The notes: generated by a model not told the origin, from the sequence alone. Shown: positions 15,788 through 22,991, counted from the first letter of the stretch. The stretch: DNA of 52,200 bases from Candidatus Yonathbacteria bacterium RIFCSPLOWO2_01_FULL_47_33b (GCA_001823575.1 MHUW01000019.1:1-52200), one strand, 5' to 3'. Program-made: numbers and translations.

Positions 15788-16438
15788 TTAACGAAGCGGA
15801 ACGACAACAAAAAATCCATCGTTCTCGTTGAGACTGTTTGCAAAAAATTTCTCAACAAGAGGGTCTTTGGCTTTTTTGAAATCCGCATCTTTGCGGATCG
15901 TGTTATAGATATCATGAACAATCATTGTGTCCAGATCGATACTCGGAACCTTGCAGAGCGCTGAAACGATTCCCCTCACAGCTTCGGGCGGGTTAGCGCC
16001 CATTGACGGATACGCAACACCAAAAGAAGAGAGTGAGCGCAAAGTTTCATATACTCGAGGATTTTGCGTCATTGCGGCAACAAAATCTTGCTCCTCAACA
16101 GAAATACTGTTGAGGAGCAGAATCTTATAAAGTCCGCAAGACCTGTCTCGAACAATGGTACCTCCGCGAAACATTACACGGTGTCCATTGATCTGTTCGG
16201 TATAATAAACACTAAAACCACGGCATTCGCCTGATTCAACGTGAGTAAGAATATCGATGTGCGCCTCTGCATGCTGGCAAAGACGTGCATGAATATCATC
16301 GTCCGTTGAGTCTGGAGCGAACCACAAGTACATCGCCTTTATCTGTTCAGCAACCTTCCCAAGTTCACTCTCAGACAAACCATCTGTCCGTAGAGTTTCA
16401 AGCTTGTATTGACCATCAAGTACATGCTTGGTATTCAT
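15788..16438 (-). CDS. GNAT-like acetyltransferase controlled by a T-box
   Basis: A 216-residue protein. The central part (GFSVYYTEQINGHRVMFRGGTIVRDRSCGLYKILLL) has the beta4-alpha3 pattern of GNAT folds, and AAMTQNPRVYETLRSL resembles the downstream helix of this superfamily; the assignment is moderate. AAAGGAG stands 6 bases before the ATG, which is preferred to the longer frame open to 16522. It is preceded by a T-box leader, so expression should rise when a particular tRNA is uncharged. It may link acetylation of an amino acid or peptide to amino-acid supply (inference). Confidence 0.6.
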   Translation of the reverse strand: MNTKHVLDGQYKLETLRTDGLSESELGKVAEQIKAMYLWFAPDSTDDDIHARLCQHAEAHIDILTHVESGECRGFSVYYTEQINGHRVMFRGGTIVRDRSCGLYKILLLNSISVEEQDFVAAMTQNPRVYETLRSLSSFGVAYPSMGANPPEAVRGIVSALCKVPSIDLDTMIVHDIYNTIRKDADFKKAKDPLVEKFFANSLNENDGFFVVVPLR

Positions 16439-16498
16439 GACATACTCCTTTCGTAATATTAAAAGAACAATGACACAGAAACCCTGAGAAGCTTTAAC

Positions 16499-16763
16499 AA
16501 AAAACTCCTCGTCTCCATACACAAAAAGCTTGTGTAAAGGGACGAAGAGTCTTGTCTACGTGTTACCACCCTTTTTTGGAAGCAAAGCTTCCCTTATTGA
16601 CTCAGACACCTTGCGGCCGACATCAATTATCCCATGATTACGGAGGAATCCGGGTCTCCACTAATGCAGAGACCACCTTGCTCATTTTGGCGAGCGATAT
16701 AGGCCCAACCCCCTAGTTTTCCTAGGGGACCTATATCAAAGGATTTACTACTATCGAAGAACT
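16499..16763 (-). ncRNA. T-box riboswitch leader
   Basis: Reading the minus strand, a stem I region (AGTAGTA beside AATCC, long hairpin at 16734-16693) is followed by a Stem III-like hairpin GGAAGC/GCTTCC and then the T-box AAGGGTGGTAACACG (16573-16559). CGTCCCTT (16544-16537) can pair with AAGGG to form the antiterminator. The competing terminator uses CTCTTCGTC (16549-16541) with GACGAGGAG and ends in six T at 16504-16499. UGGU would bind an ACCA acceptor end. The specifier codon cannot be fixed by eye; the right side of the presumed specifier loop reads CCTCCGTA. Confidence 0.9.
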
Positions 16764-16769
16764 AAATAA

Positions 16770-16797
16770 AGAGTAGCACAGCAAAAAATTCTGTCAA
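16770..16797 (-). promoter_or_regulatory. Promoter of the T-box transcript
   Basis: TTGACA (16797-16792) and TACTCT (16775-16770) are 16 bases apart on the minus strand, just after the trpS terminator. The -10 match is partial. Confidence 0.5.
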
Positions 16798-16802
16798 GCA
16801 AA

Positions 16803-16836
16803 ATAAAAAAGAGACCCTCAAAATCAAGGGTCTCTT
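16803..16836 (-). terminator. trpS terminator
   Basis: GAGACCCT (16811-16818) and AGGGTCTC (16827-16834) pair, followed on the minus strand by TTTTTT and more T-rich sequence. Confidence 0.85.
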
Positions 16837-16867
16837 AGGTAACCGAACGAGGTATAACCGCTACGGG

Positions 16868-17860
16868 TCACTTCATCGAGCTTCGCACAAGGTCAAGTGT
16901 TGATTCTGCATTCGCTAAAGCCACGGAAGCCCCTTCTTTGAGAATACTATCTATGTATGAAGGGTCCTTCACAATTTCAGCTCGACGCGTCTGGAACTGA
17001 CGTAAAAAATCAACTACAATTGTAGCTAATAAATCCTTGAACACCCCCATTACTTGCTTACCCTCTAAATGTTCACTGATAATTGAGTCTATGTTCAAAT
17101 GAACTGCCGGATCACCACACAACTCTTTCGCAAGAGTTATATGGCTCTGTAGGCTATCAGTCATTACACCCTCAGTCGCAGTTTCTGCTGACTTTATCTT
17201 TTTTGCAACCTTAGCAAGGTCATCAGTAAGAAAAATGGCCCCACCTGGAACTGATTTGCTCATTTTCCCAGTCCCTTTCAATGAAAGGATGCGCAACGAC
17301 TTAACTTGCTGTACTGCAGGAATAGGAAATACATCCCCATATCTAGCGTTAAAATCACGAGCAAGTCGACGAACAACCTCCATGTGTGCAAGTTGATCTT
17401 CTCCAACGGGGACACTTTTAGCACGCTGAAGTAAAATATCAGCCGCCATCATTACTGGATAAAGAAACAAAAGAGCATTTGCTGTTTCAGGGTGTTCAGT
17501 ATTCTTTAATTTATCCTTGAGTGTCGGCACTCGCAATAATTCCGAAACCGAAGTGTGCCGCGCCAACAGCATTGTCATATAACTCACTTGATAAGCGATT
17601 GATGATTGTATGTAGATATTTGTCTTATTGGGATCTAACCCCAAGGCCAAATAGTCGGCAACGACCTCGCGGCAAAATTTATTTGCCACCGCAGGTTCAT
17701 TGTCCGTCAAAGAATGCATATCTGCCACAAACACCAGCGATTTGGCGCCTTGTTTCTGGAGCTCCACAAGAGGCTTCACCGCACCAATGTAGTTTGCTAT
17801 TGTAAGATCCCCCGTCGGACGGATACCTGTGTATAATTCAACTTTGTATTCTGCTTTCAT
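16868..17860 (-). CDS. trpS: Tryptophanyl-tRNA synthetase
   Basis: A 330-residue class I aminoacyl-tRNA synthetase that charges tRNA-Trp. TGIRPTGDLTIANYIGA carries the HIGH-equivalent segment (TIAN; E. coli has TIGN) at about residues 12-28. GTGKMSKSVPGG contains the KMSKS loop near residue 200, and VPVGEDQLAHMEV matches the active-site strand of the family. The length is normal. AAAGGAG lies 8 bases upstream. It sits between the peptide gene and the T-box unit, bounded by terminators on both sides, so it is its own transcript. It could be the only housekeeping copy or an island-linked second copy. Confidence 0.95.
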   Translation of the reverse strand: MKAEYKVELYTGIRPTGDLTIANYIGAVKPLVELQKQGAKSLVFVADMHSLTDNEPAVANKFCREVVADYLALGLDPNKTNIYIQSSIAYQVSYMTMLLARHTSVSELLRVPTLKDKLKNTEHPETANALLFLYPVMMAADILLQRAKSVPVGEDQLAHMEVVRRLARDFNARYGDVFPIPAVQQVKSLRILSLKGTGKMSKSVPGGAIFLTDDLAKVAKKIKSAETATEGVMTDSLQSHITLAKELCGDPAVHLNIDSIISEHLEGKQVMGVFKDLLATIVVDFLRQFQTRRAEIVKDPSYIDSILKEGASVALANAESTLDLVRSSMK

Positions 17861-17901
17861 GATTGCACTCCTTTCTAAATTTGATAAGAACCTCTATCGC
17901 A

Positions 17902-17930
17902 AAACTAACATGTATTCCATATAATGTCAA
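17902..17930 (-). promoter_or_regulatory. Possible trpS promoter
   Basis: TTGACA (17930-17925) is followed after 17 bases by TAGTTT (17907-17902). The -35 is perfect and the -10 weak. Confidence 0.4.
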
Positions 17931-18012
17931 ACCTCAAATCTAACAGTACAAAATAATATATCTTGAGTCTAAGACTAGATTAAAAAAGACAAAAAGTAAA
18001 GTGTAGTGGCAC

Positions 18013-18047
18013 AAAATAAAAAGCCCGCGATTTCTAGTGCGGGCTTT
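18013..18047 (-). terminator. Terminator after the precursor-like peptide gene
   Basis: AAAGCCCGC (18020-18028) and GCGGGCTTT (18039-18047) form a stem around a 10-base loop; the minus strand then reads TTTTTATTTT. It closes the cluster 15 bases after the peptide stop. Confidence 0.85.
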
Positions 18048-18062
18048 AGGTAGCATGGCCAC

Positions 18063-18158
18063 CTATTTCTTCAACGGCTTGGGCTTGAATGGTGAAAGAT
18101 CATTGGGATCACCCCATCCGCCCTGCGAAGTGCTTGTCTTGCGAACTTCTTTTTTCAT
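18063..18158 (-). CDS. 31-residue RiPP precursor-like peptide
   Basis: ATG at 18158 opens a 31-codon frame ending in TAG at 18063-18065, preceded by AAGGAGA with 6-base spacing. The peptide begins MKKEVRKTSTSQ, then GGWGDPND at residues 13-20, then LSPFKPKPLKK. A Gly-Gly pair directly before an aromatic W-G-D motif is what one expects for a leader/core boundary and for the three-residue Trp-x-Asp/Asn crosslink motif handled by radical SAM cyclophane-forming enzymes. It is the last gene before the cluster terminator, following the radical SAM and GNAT genes. Lysines could be acetylation sites. Function as a RiPP precursor is inferred. Confidence 0.7.
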   Translation of the reverse strand: MKKEVRKTSTSQGGWGDPNDLSPFKPKPLKK

Positions 18159-18234
18159 TTCAATCTCCTTATTAAGATTACGGGCTAGAGGCGTCCACTT
18201 ACATTCGTCAACGCAAACACCCACAATAATACTA

Positions 18235-18747
18235 CTATGTTTTACACATTAACGCAAGCTCACTTCTAAGTGCCCCGTAGACTGCAATATCGTGTAGAGC
18301 CTCTCTAATAATGCCAGCTTGCCGCATTACTCCTTCGAGGTGGAAACCAAGCCTCTCTAGGATTATGCGTTCTGCAGTATTATCATAAGACACATATGCC
18401 GTAAGTCTATGTGTCTTATGGTTTTCAAGAGTCCACGCAATCAACACCTGATGAGCGAAGGAGCCTAGTCCGATACGTCGCATGCTTGGCATTACGGTCA
18501 CACCAATTTCAAAGTGATTGAATGCTCGCGACAGATAGGAATAAGCATAGCCAACGTACAACCCATTATATACAATGATGAATACATATTTGAACATTTC
18601 ATCTTGTAATCGAAGGCTTTCAGCGATTCTTTCATAACTGATAGTCTTAGTGGGCTGGAAATTTCCTTGGACAGCCTCTGAGCAATAACATCCATAAAGA
18701 AAATCAATATGTTTTTTAGACACAACAGCTGGTTCTAGTTCTATCAT
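18235..18747 (-). CDS. GNAT acetyltransferase (RimJ/RimL-like)
   Basis: A 170-residue protein. VTVMPSMRRIGLGSFAHQVL holds the acetyl-CoA pyrophosphate-binding R/Q-x-x-G-x-G/A segment (about residues 85-104). YDNTAERIILERLGFHLEGVMR is the typical RimJ/RimL tail motif. The start at 18747 overlaps the radical SAM stop as ATGA and has GGAGG just upstream, so translation is coupled. It probably acetylates an amine. The neighbouring Lys-rich peptide is the obvious candidate substrate, but self-immunity or an unrelated target is also possible. Confidence 0.85.
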   Translation of the reverse strand: MIELEPAVVSKKHIDFLYGCYCSEAVQGNFQPTKTISYERIAESLRLQDEMFKYVFIIVYNGLYVGYAYSYLSRAFNHFEIGVTVMPSMRRIGLGSFAHQVLIAWTLENHKTHRLTAYVSYDNTAERIILERLGFHLEGVMRQAGIIREALHDIAVYGALRSELALMCKT

Positions 18748-20111
18748 TTTACCCTCCATAACTGAATCGGCTTACCAATCCGTTCAAAGAACTGTAACTT
18801 TGCAAGAGCAAGATTTTTCGAATGATTATCACAGCCCTGAAAACGAACCGCGTCTGTATATTGCCCGGGGCATCCACCTTGACAGACTTGAAACAAGTTA
18901 CATTCTTTGCAGCTTGTATTATCAGAGATAGTACGTGATAACCGCACGCGAGCAATTGTGTTCCATATCTCCACGAATTGATCCGTGTGCAAGTGGCCAA
19001 GATGGGACATATTCTCACCAAATTGTTTCTGAAACAAAGTACAATAAGAAACGCCTTCAGGGCCAAAGGTAATTAGCCCTAAATCATGAGAACATGCTGG
19101 GTCTTGCAATGTCTTATGTTCTCGATCTAGTAACATAGGCCAGTCAAACACTTGTGTTAGGGAAAATTTTTTAATGGAGTGATTTCCTTTTTCCAGAAAC
19201 AGCAACAGCTTGTATGCTAAATCAGCAATATCTTGCACTCTTTTGGTCCCATCATCTATACACTTTCCTGTTACAGAAGGAACTTCTATAACCCAGTCTT
19301 TCACCCCTAAGTCTGAGGCCAATTTACACACCTCCTTAAGACTTTCTTTGTTCATCCAATCATCAGTAAGCATGCTTATAACCCGCACATGAATCCCTGC
19401 ATCTAAATACCTCGCGATGTTCAAGACAATTTCCTTGTGACTTTGAACCCCACGCAAAGTATTATGGGAAACCATTGTTCCGTCTAAACTAACCTGAACC
19501 CCTCGGACGAACGGATTATTTTGAAGTGCTTTTACTACAAAATCTTGACGTCTCCAACCATTAGTATTCAAGACTATGGGAATACAGTATTTTCGGGTAA
19601 GGACATCAACGGTCATTTCAAACTGAGACTGATTAATGCTTGCTTCCCCTCCAGAAAGCCTAACACTTTCAACGCCAAGTAATGACAGATTGCGTGCAGT
19701 AGTTAGTATCTCCTCGTTAGAGAACATTTGTTTCTTGGGCTCTCCATCATCAAAGAGGTAGTAGCAATGGCTGCATTTCATGTTGCACTTTCTTGTTAAA
19801 TGCCATATGGCATGTCTACATGGTGCAACCAAGTCATATGTTTCAACCAATTGATTCTGCCTACCACCATTTGGTTTTTCATTTAATTCAATGACTTCGA
19901 AACAAGCAGGGATTTCTTTGATCAAACTATCGAGCCCTGGAATTTCACAAATGGGCGTCAGTCCATCACACAATGATAGTGCTCGGAACAATTCTGGTGT
20001 TAACAGATAGGTTTCGCCATACAGAGTAACCGCAACACGGTCAGCATCACTTGGGTACTCACAATTGTGACGTCCTCGTAATATTGCTCCATCAAGTAAC
20101 TTAGGATACAT
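18744..20111 (-). CDS. Radical SAM/SPASM peptide-modifying enzyme with PqqD-like N-terminus
   Basis: A 455-residue enzyme. Residues 1-90 look like a PqqD-type peptide-recognition domain (YLLTPELFRALSLCDG...). The radical SAM core has CNMKCSHC (Cys109, Cys113, Cys116) and the SAM-binding LSGGEAS at 152-158. The SPASM region has Cys340, Cys357, Cys401, Cys404, Cys410, Cys414 and Cys427, the spacing expected for two auxiliary 4Fe-4S clusters. Such enzymes install crosslinks, epimerisations or thioethers in ribosomal peptides. AGGAGG precedes ATG 20111, which is preferred to the longer frame from 20201. The 31-residue peptide downstream is its likely substrate. Confidence 0.92.
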   Translation of the reverse strand: MYPKLLDGAILRGRHNCEYPSDADRVAVTLYGETYLLTPELFRALSLCDGLTPICEIPGLDSLIKEIPACFEVIELNEKPNGGRQNQLVETYDLVAPCRHAIWHLTRKCNMKCSHCYYLFDDGEPKKQMFSNEEILTTARNLSLLGVESVRLSGGEASINQSQFEMTVDVLTRKYCIPIVLNTNGWRRQDFVVKALQNNPFVRGVQVSLDGTMVSHNTLRGVQSHKEIVLNIARYLDAGIHVRVISMLTDDWMNKESLKEVCKLASDLGVKDWVIEVPSVTGKCIDDGTKRVQDIADLAYKLLLFLEKGNHSIKKFSLTQVFDWPMLLDREHKTLQDPACSHDLGLITFGPEGVSYCTLFQKQFGENMSHLGHLHTDQFVEIWNTIARVRLSRTISDNTSCKECNLFQVCQGGCPGQYTDAVRFQGCDNHSKNLALAKLQFFERIGKPIQLWRVK

Positions 20112-20130
20112 AATAACCTCCTTTTCTGAG

Positions 20131-20370
20131 TTAAGATTGAACAACAAGTGCATCTTCTGTAACCACTTTATTACAGTGATCACAGAATACACCAGAAACA
20201 CGAATGGTTCCTGTTGTAAATTTGAAGCAATGATTACAACGCAACAGTGGGGACGTACATTTCATACACCATCGATGGTCTTGGGACTTATCTTTGAGTA
20301 CAATGCCGGACGTCGTCCACCCGCATTTCACACAAAAGTATTTGCGTGACTGATCATGACTAATTAACAT
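20131..20370 (-). CDS. Small zinc-ribbon protein with four CxxC motifs
   Basis: A 79-residue protein with CVKC, CMKC, CNHC and CDHC, spaced as two zinc ribbons. No enzyme domain is present. It is the first gene of the radical SAM cluster, 19 bases ahead of the radical SAM start, with AAGGAG before its ATG. It might help metal-cluster loading, bind the peptide or regulate the operon; none of these can be decided from sequence. I do not recognise a named family. Confidence 0.75.
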   Translation of the reverse strand: MLISHDQSRKYFCVKCGWTTSGIVLKDKSQDHRWCMKCTSPLLRCNHCFKFTTGTIRVSGVFCDHCNKVVTEDALVVQS

Positions 20371-20432
20371 GTTAATCTCCTTAGAACAGAGGTTGTATGT
20401 TGTTGAAAACTTTTCAATGTACTACTATCATA

Positions 20433-20469
20433 CTCAAAAAATAATAGCATTTTTTGAGCAAAAAGTCAA
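20433..20469 (-). promoter_or_regulatory. Promoter of the radical SAM cluster with inverted repeat
   Basis: TTGACT (20469-20464) and TATTAT (20446-20441) are 17 bases apart on the minus strand. CTCAAAAAA (20433-20441) and TTTTTTGAG (20450-20458) are perfect inverted repeats overlapping the -10, so a repressor could act here. The leader to ATG 20370 is about 65 bases. Confidence 0.7.
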
Positions 20470-20480
20470 ACTTTTCTGGC

Positions 20481-20726
20481 GGTACACTCAACCTTGAAGT
20501 GCAACACCTTCAACTGGTCTGCGCACATACTCGTCGCTCATTCAGCAGAATGACCTACTGGGTGGGCGGTCTTGATGAGTATCTGATACCCATCAACGTC
20601 GCCCAGTCCGGCATTTCAGACACAGGCTTGGCAACCTTTACCCCTTCGGTTCCCGCCCCGCCAGCAGTATGGCTCTTTGGCTCCGGCCTCATTGCCCTCG
20701 TCGGCATCTCGCGTCGCAAGAAGTAA
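20481..20726 (+). pseudogene. Broken second PEP-CTERM gene
   Basis: The segment around 20502-20519 matches the FNWS coding part of the gene at 14128-14814. It then shifts frame and meets TGA. In another frame it resumes with GLDEYLIP and ends in VPAPPAVWLF, a hydrophobic helix and SRRKK, the PEP-CTERM tail. The 5' part of the gene is missing. The remnant directly abuts the radical SAM cluster promoter. Confidence 0.8.
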
Positions 20727-20743
20727 GTTTCAAATAGCACCCC

Positions 20744-20780
20744 AATCGGGTGGAGAATTCATTCTCCACCCGATTTTTTA
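20744..20780 (+). terminator. Duplicate of the PEP-CTERM terminator
   Basis: Arms AATCGGGTGGAGAAT (20744-20758) and its complement (20761-20775) are identical to those at 14838-14870; the loop is one base shorter. A run of T follows. Confidence 0.9.
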
Positions 20781-20803
20781 TTATTATTGCGCTGAATTTC
20801 GCC

Positions 20804-20817
20804 ATATGCTAGCATAT
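20804..20817. promoter_or_regulatory. Palindromic operator of the toxin-antitoxin pair
   Basis: ATATGCTAGCATAT is a perfect 14-base palindrome ending 4 bases before the antitoxin ATG, a usual place for antitoxin autorepression. Confidence 0.6.
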
Positions 20818-20821
20818 ACAT

Positions 20822-21016
20822 ATGAAAATATCTGATGAAAAAATGCAGAAACAGGTACGCATTGCCTCCAAAAAACTCGGTGTGACAGAAAACGAGATTG
20901 TTAAACGTGCTATTTCAAGCTACCTTGGAAACTTTGAAGACCTTGTAAATCTACAAAAGGAGCTTCACACTTGGGATATTTTATCAGCCAAGTCTATGCG
21001 TAAGTATAATTTCTAG
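20822..21016 (+). CDS. Antitoxin of a PemK/MazF-type pair
   Basis: A 64-residue protein. Its first part (QVRIASKKLGVTENEIVKRAISSYL) has the beta-strand plus two-helix pattern of ribbon-helix-helix DNA-binding antitoxins, and the tail would bind the toxin. The stop is 5 bases before the toxin ATG. The palindrome just upstream is its likely binding site. Confidence 0.7.
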   Translation: MKISDEKMQKQVRIASKKLGVTENEIVKRAISSYLGNFEDLVNLQKELHTWDILSAKSMRKYNF

Positions 21017-21021
21017 CCGAC

Positions 21022-21345
21022 ATGAAGCCTGGTGATATTTGGATTGTTCATATACCAGAGCTTGGCACCCATGAGCAAAGTGGCGTTCGTCCGGCTGTCA
21101 TCGTGGCGTCGGTAACAAAAACGATAGTAACCATCATCCCCTGCACGAGCAACAAAGCGGCCCTGAGGTTTCCTTTTACCTTGTCTATCACACCAACTGA
21201 AAAAAATGGTTTAACTTCAACCTCTATAGCCCTCATTTTCCACATTCGTGCGATTGATACTAGTTTGCTCAAGAAAAAAGCAGGCGAGCTCAGTAAAAAA
21301 GATTTTGCGTCAATCAAGAAAGAAGCACGAAAACTTATTGGGTAA
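21022..21345 (+). CDS. PemK/MazF-family mRNA interferase toxin
   Basis: A 107-residue protein with the PemK/MazF start MKPGDIWIVHIPELGTHEQSGVRPAVIV. The G-x-R-P motif and the following beta strands ending VTIIPCTSN match the family, whose members cut mRNA at specific triplets. The length is normal and the gene looks intact. It forms a pair with the gene at 20822-21016. Confidence 0.9.
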   Translation: MKPGDIWIVHIPELGTHEQSGVRPAVIVASVTKTIVTIIPCTSNKAALRFPFTLSITPTEKNGLTSTSIALIFHIRAIDTSLLKKKAGELSKKDFASIKKEARKLIG

Positions 21346-21349
21346 ATAC

Positions 21350-21697
21350 CTACTCCCCTTTCTCGTATATTTGATGAGCGACGAGGTCTTGATAGTGCGG
21401 CGAGTTGGTCATCAGCTCGTCGTGGGACCCTTCGGCAACAATTTTGCCCTTTTCCATAACAATTATTTTATCTGCATTACGAACCGTAGAAAGGCGATGC
21501 GCGACAATGATGGTTGTCTTGCCTTTTGAAACTTCGTTAATCGCATCCATAACATATTTTTCATTCACGGTGTCGAGGCTTGCGGTAGCTTCATCAAAAA
21601 GAAGTATCTGTGGGTCTTTGACGATAGCGCGAGCAATACCAATACGCTGACACTCGAGAGCTTGATCCCCCGCTCCCCCACCAGCGTATCCTGTTTT
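21350..21697 (-). pseudogene. C-terminal remnant of an ABC exporter ATPase
   Basis: The minus strand reads [13 protein letters not shown] in one frame. It then shifts to another frame reading [25 protein letters not shown] and [14 protein letters not shown]. This is the end of an MsbA-type ATPase, including Walker B and the switch His. The signature LSGGQ region is disrupted and everything upstream is missing. It differs in sequence from the intact exporter at 7528-9339. Confidence 0.8.
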
Positions 21698-21711
21698 TAG
21701 GGTTGCTCCAA

Positions 21712-22248
21712 TTATTCTACAATATTTAGCAAATCACTTACTTCTTTAATGCTTTGCAAATCATGAGGCATTATTTCAGGTATTTTCGAAACTTCGTTTT
21801 CAATAAAAAAGGAATCAATGCCGACATCCTTGGCTGCTAAATAATCATAGTGATAACTATCGCCAACCATTAATGCGTCCTCTTTACTTAGGTTTAGTGT
21901 TTTTATAATCTCTAACATAATTCCAGCTTTCCCTTGGGGATCACTGCCTAGAGAAGAGCGGTATGAGTGAAATAAGTTAACGAGGCCAAAATATTCGAGC
22001 CTTTCCTTAATCTCTCTAACGGCAATCTCTTCGGCATATGGGTTTGCTGAAATTACAACAAGATAAACCCCCTTATCGCTAAGTATCTCAAGCGTCTCCT
22101 TAATTCTTGGCGTAAGCTCTAAGTGTTCTAAGTAGTTATCTTTTGTTAAGGGGTCATTGTATATCCAGTGAGGTTTCTGGGTTCGTTTAGTTGCTTTTGG
22201 GTACCAAAGGGTTCCATCTCCGTCAAGGAAAATTATTTTCTTTTTCAT
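21712..22248 (-). CDS. HAD-superfamily hydrolase
   Basis: A 178-residue protein. [11 protein letters not shown] holds the motif I aspartates (nucleophile and acid/base). VVISANP is motif II, the Lys in QGKAG is motif III, and [13 protein letters not shown] is motif IV. The cap is small, as in magnesium-dependent phosphatases of the MDP-1 or histidinol-phosphatase type. The substrate is unknown. Confidence 0.85.
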   Translation of the reverse strand: MKKKIIFLDGDGTLWYPKATKRTQKPHWIYNDPLTKDNYLEHLELTPRIKETLEILSDKGVYLVVISANPYAEEIAVREIKERLEYFGLVNLFHSYRSSLGSDPQGKAGIMLEIIKTLNLSKEDALMVGDSYHYDYLAAKDVGIDSFFIENEVSKIPEIMPHDLQSIKEVSDLLNIVE

Positions 22249-22273
22249 ATTTTTATTCTTTTATGCTATGACC

Positions 22274-22612
22274 CTAATCAAACACCTCAATTCGAAATCC
22301 GACTACTCCATTTTTTTGTTCCTCTTCGTCTGAATAAAACTGTTTGATTTCATTATGTAAAAACTCCTTGCTCTCTCCGCCAAAAAGAGTAGGCTCGTGG
22401 TCTGCAAAAAGTTCCTTAAACGACGGGTACCGAAGGATGTCCGTTACTCGCGCCCTGACGTTGTTCTCTGGGTGATCATTCTCACTAAACTCAATTTCAT
22501 CGCCGATGGCAATCTGCTGTCGTTTTTCGTCATAAAGACGCGATTCAATCACTTTTTCTTTACGAACAATTTTTTCAAATGGCTCGGTAGCTACTTTCAT
22601 TTGATGTTGCAT
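22274..22612 (-). CDS. ASCH-domain protein
   Basis: A protein of 112 residues from MQHQMKVATEPF. The segment FEKIVRKEKVIESRLYDEKR followed by IAIGDEIEF is the ASCH-domain pattern. The ASCH fold is PUA-like and implicated in RNA binding or deacetylation of modified nucleosides. The frame continues upstream to 22660, but ATG 22612 directly follows a CATAAAAT -10-like sequence, so the shorter form is preferred. Function in this cell is unknown. Confidence 0.7.
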   Translation of the reverse strand: MQHQMKVATEPFEKIVRKEKVIESRLYDEKRQQIAIGDEIEFSENDHPENNVRARVTDILRYPSFKELFADHEPTLFGGESKEFLHNEIKQFYSDEEEQKNGVVGFRIEVFD

Positions 22613-22706
22613 AGTTATTTTATGATTTGCAAATAAGAGGGGCAATAAAAACTCAAACAATGCCTCGGGTTTTATCCCAATTACTTTTTAGCTTTTTCTT
22701 CTAAAT

Positions 22707-22991
22707 TTATCCCAGCTGAACTTTTTTTCCTAGGGCGTGCGCGACACGATTGAGTGTATCCAACGAGATACTATATCTCCCACTCTCAATACGAGCAACG
22801 ACTGACTGTGGCATATGTGCTTTCTTGGCAAAAGTTTCCTGGGTTAATTTTTTTTGAAGACGGAGACTCTTGATTTCAGCTGCCATTTTAAGCCTAAAAA
22901 TTTCTTCGTTGTAGGCTTCTTTAAATTCCGGAGATTTAAGTGCTTTATCAAGAACTTGCCTAAGTGTTTTTGTTTTCGTTGTTGTTTTCAT
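22707..22991 (-). CDS. HigA-like antitoxin with XRE helix-turn-helix
   Basis: A 94-residue protein whose second half (LRLQKKLTQETFAKKAHMPQ, then SVVARIESGRYSISLDTLNRVA) is a canonical XRE/Cro helix-turn-helix. It follows the toxin gene by 4 bases, in the toxin-first order of HigBA systems. It would repress the operon at the palindrome near 23345-23366. Confidence 0.85.
   Translation of the reverse strand: MKTTTKTKTLRQVLDKALKSPEFKEAYNEEIFRLKMAAEIKSLRLQKKLTQETFAKKAHMPQSVVARIESGRYSISLDTLNRVAHALGKKVQLG

Noticed and set aside
16868-17860. TrpRS with a damaged HIGH motif, as an inactive paralogue
   Set aside because: The segment reads TIAN where E. coli TrpRS has TIGN; KMSKS and other active-site parts are intact, so loss of activity is not supported.
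18744-20111. TGA recoding as in Gracilibacteria
   Set aside because: TGA ends the radical SAM frame exactly at the ATGA overlap with the GNAT start, so it works as a stop.
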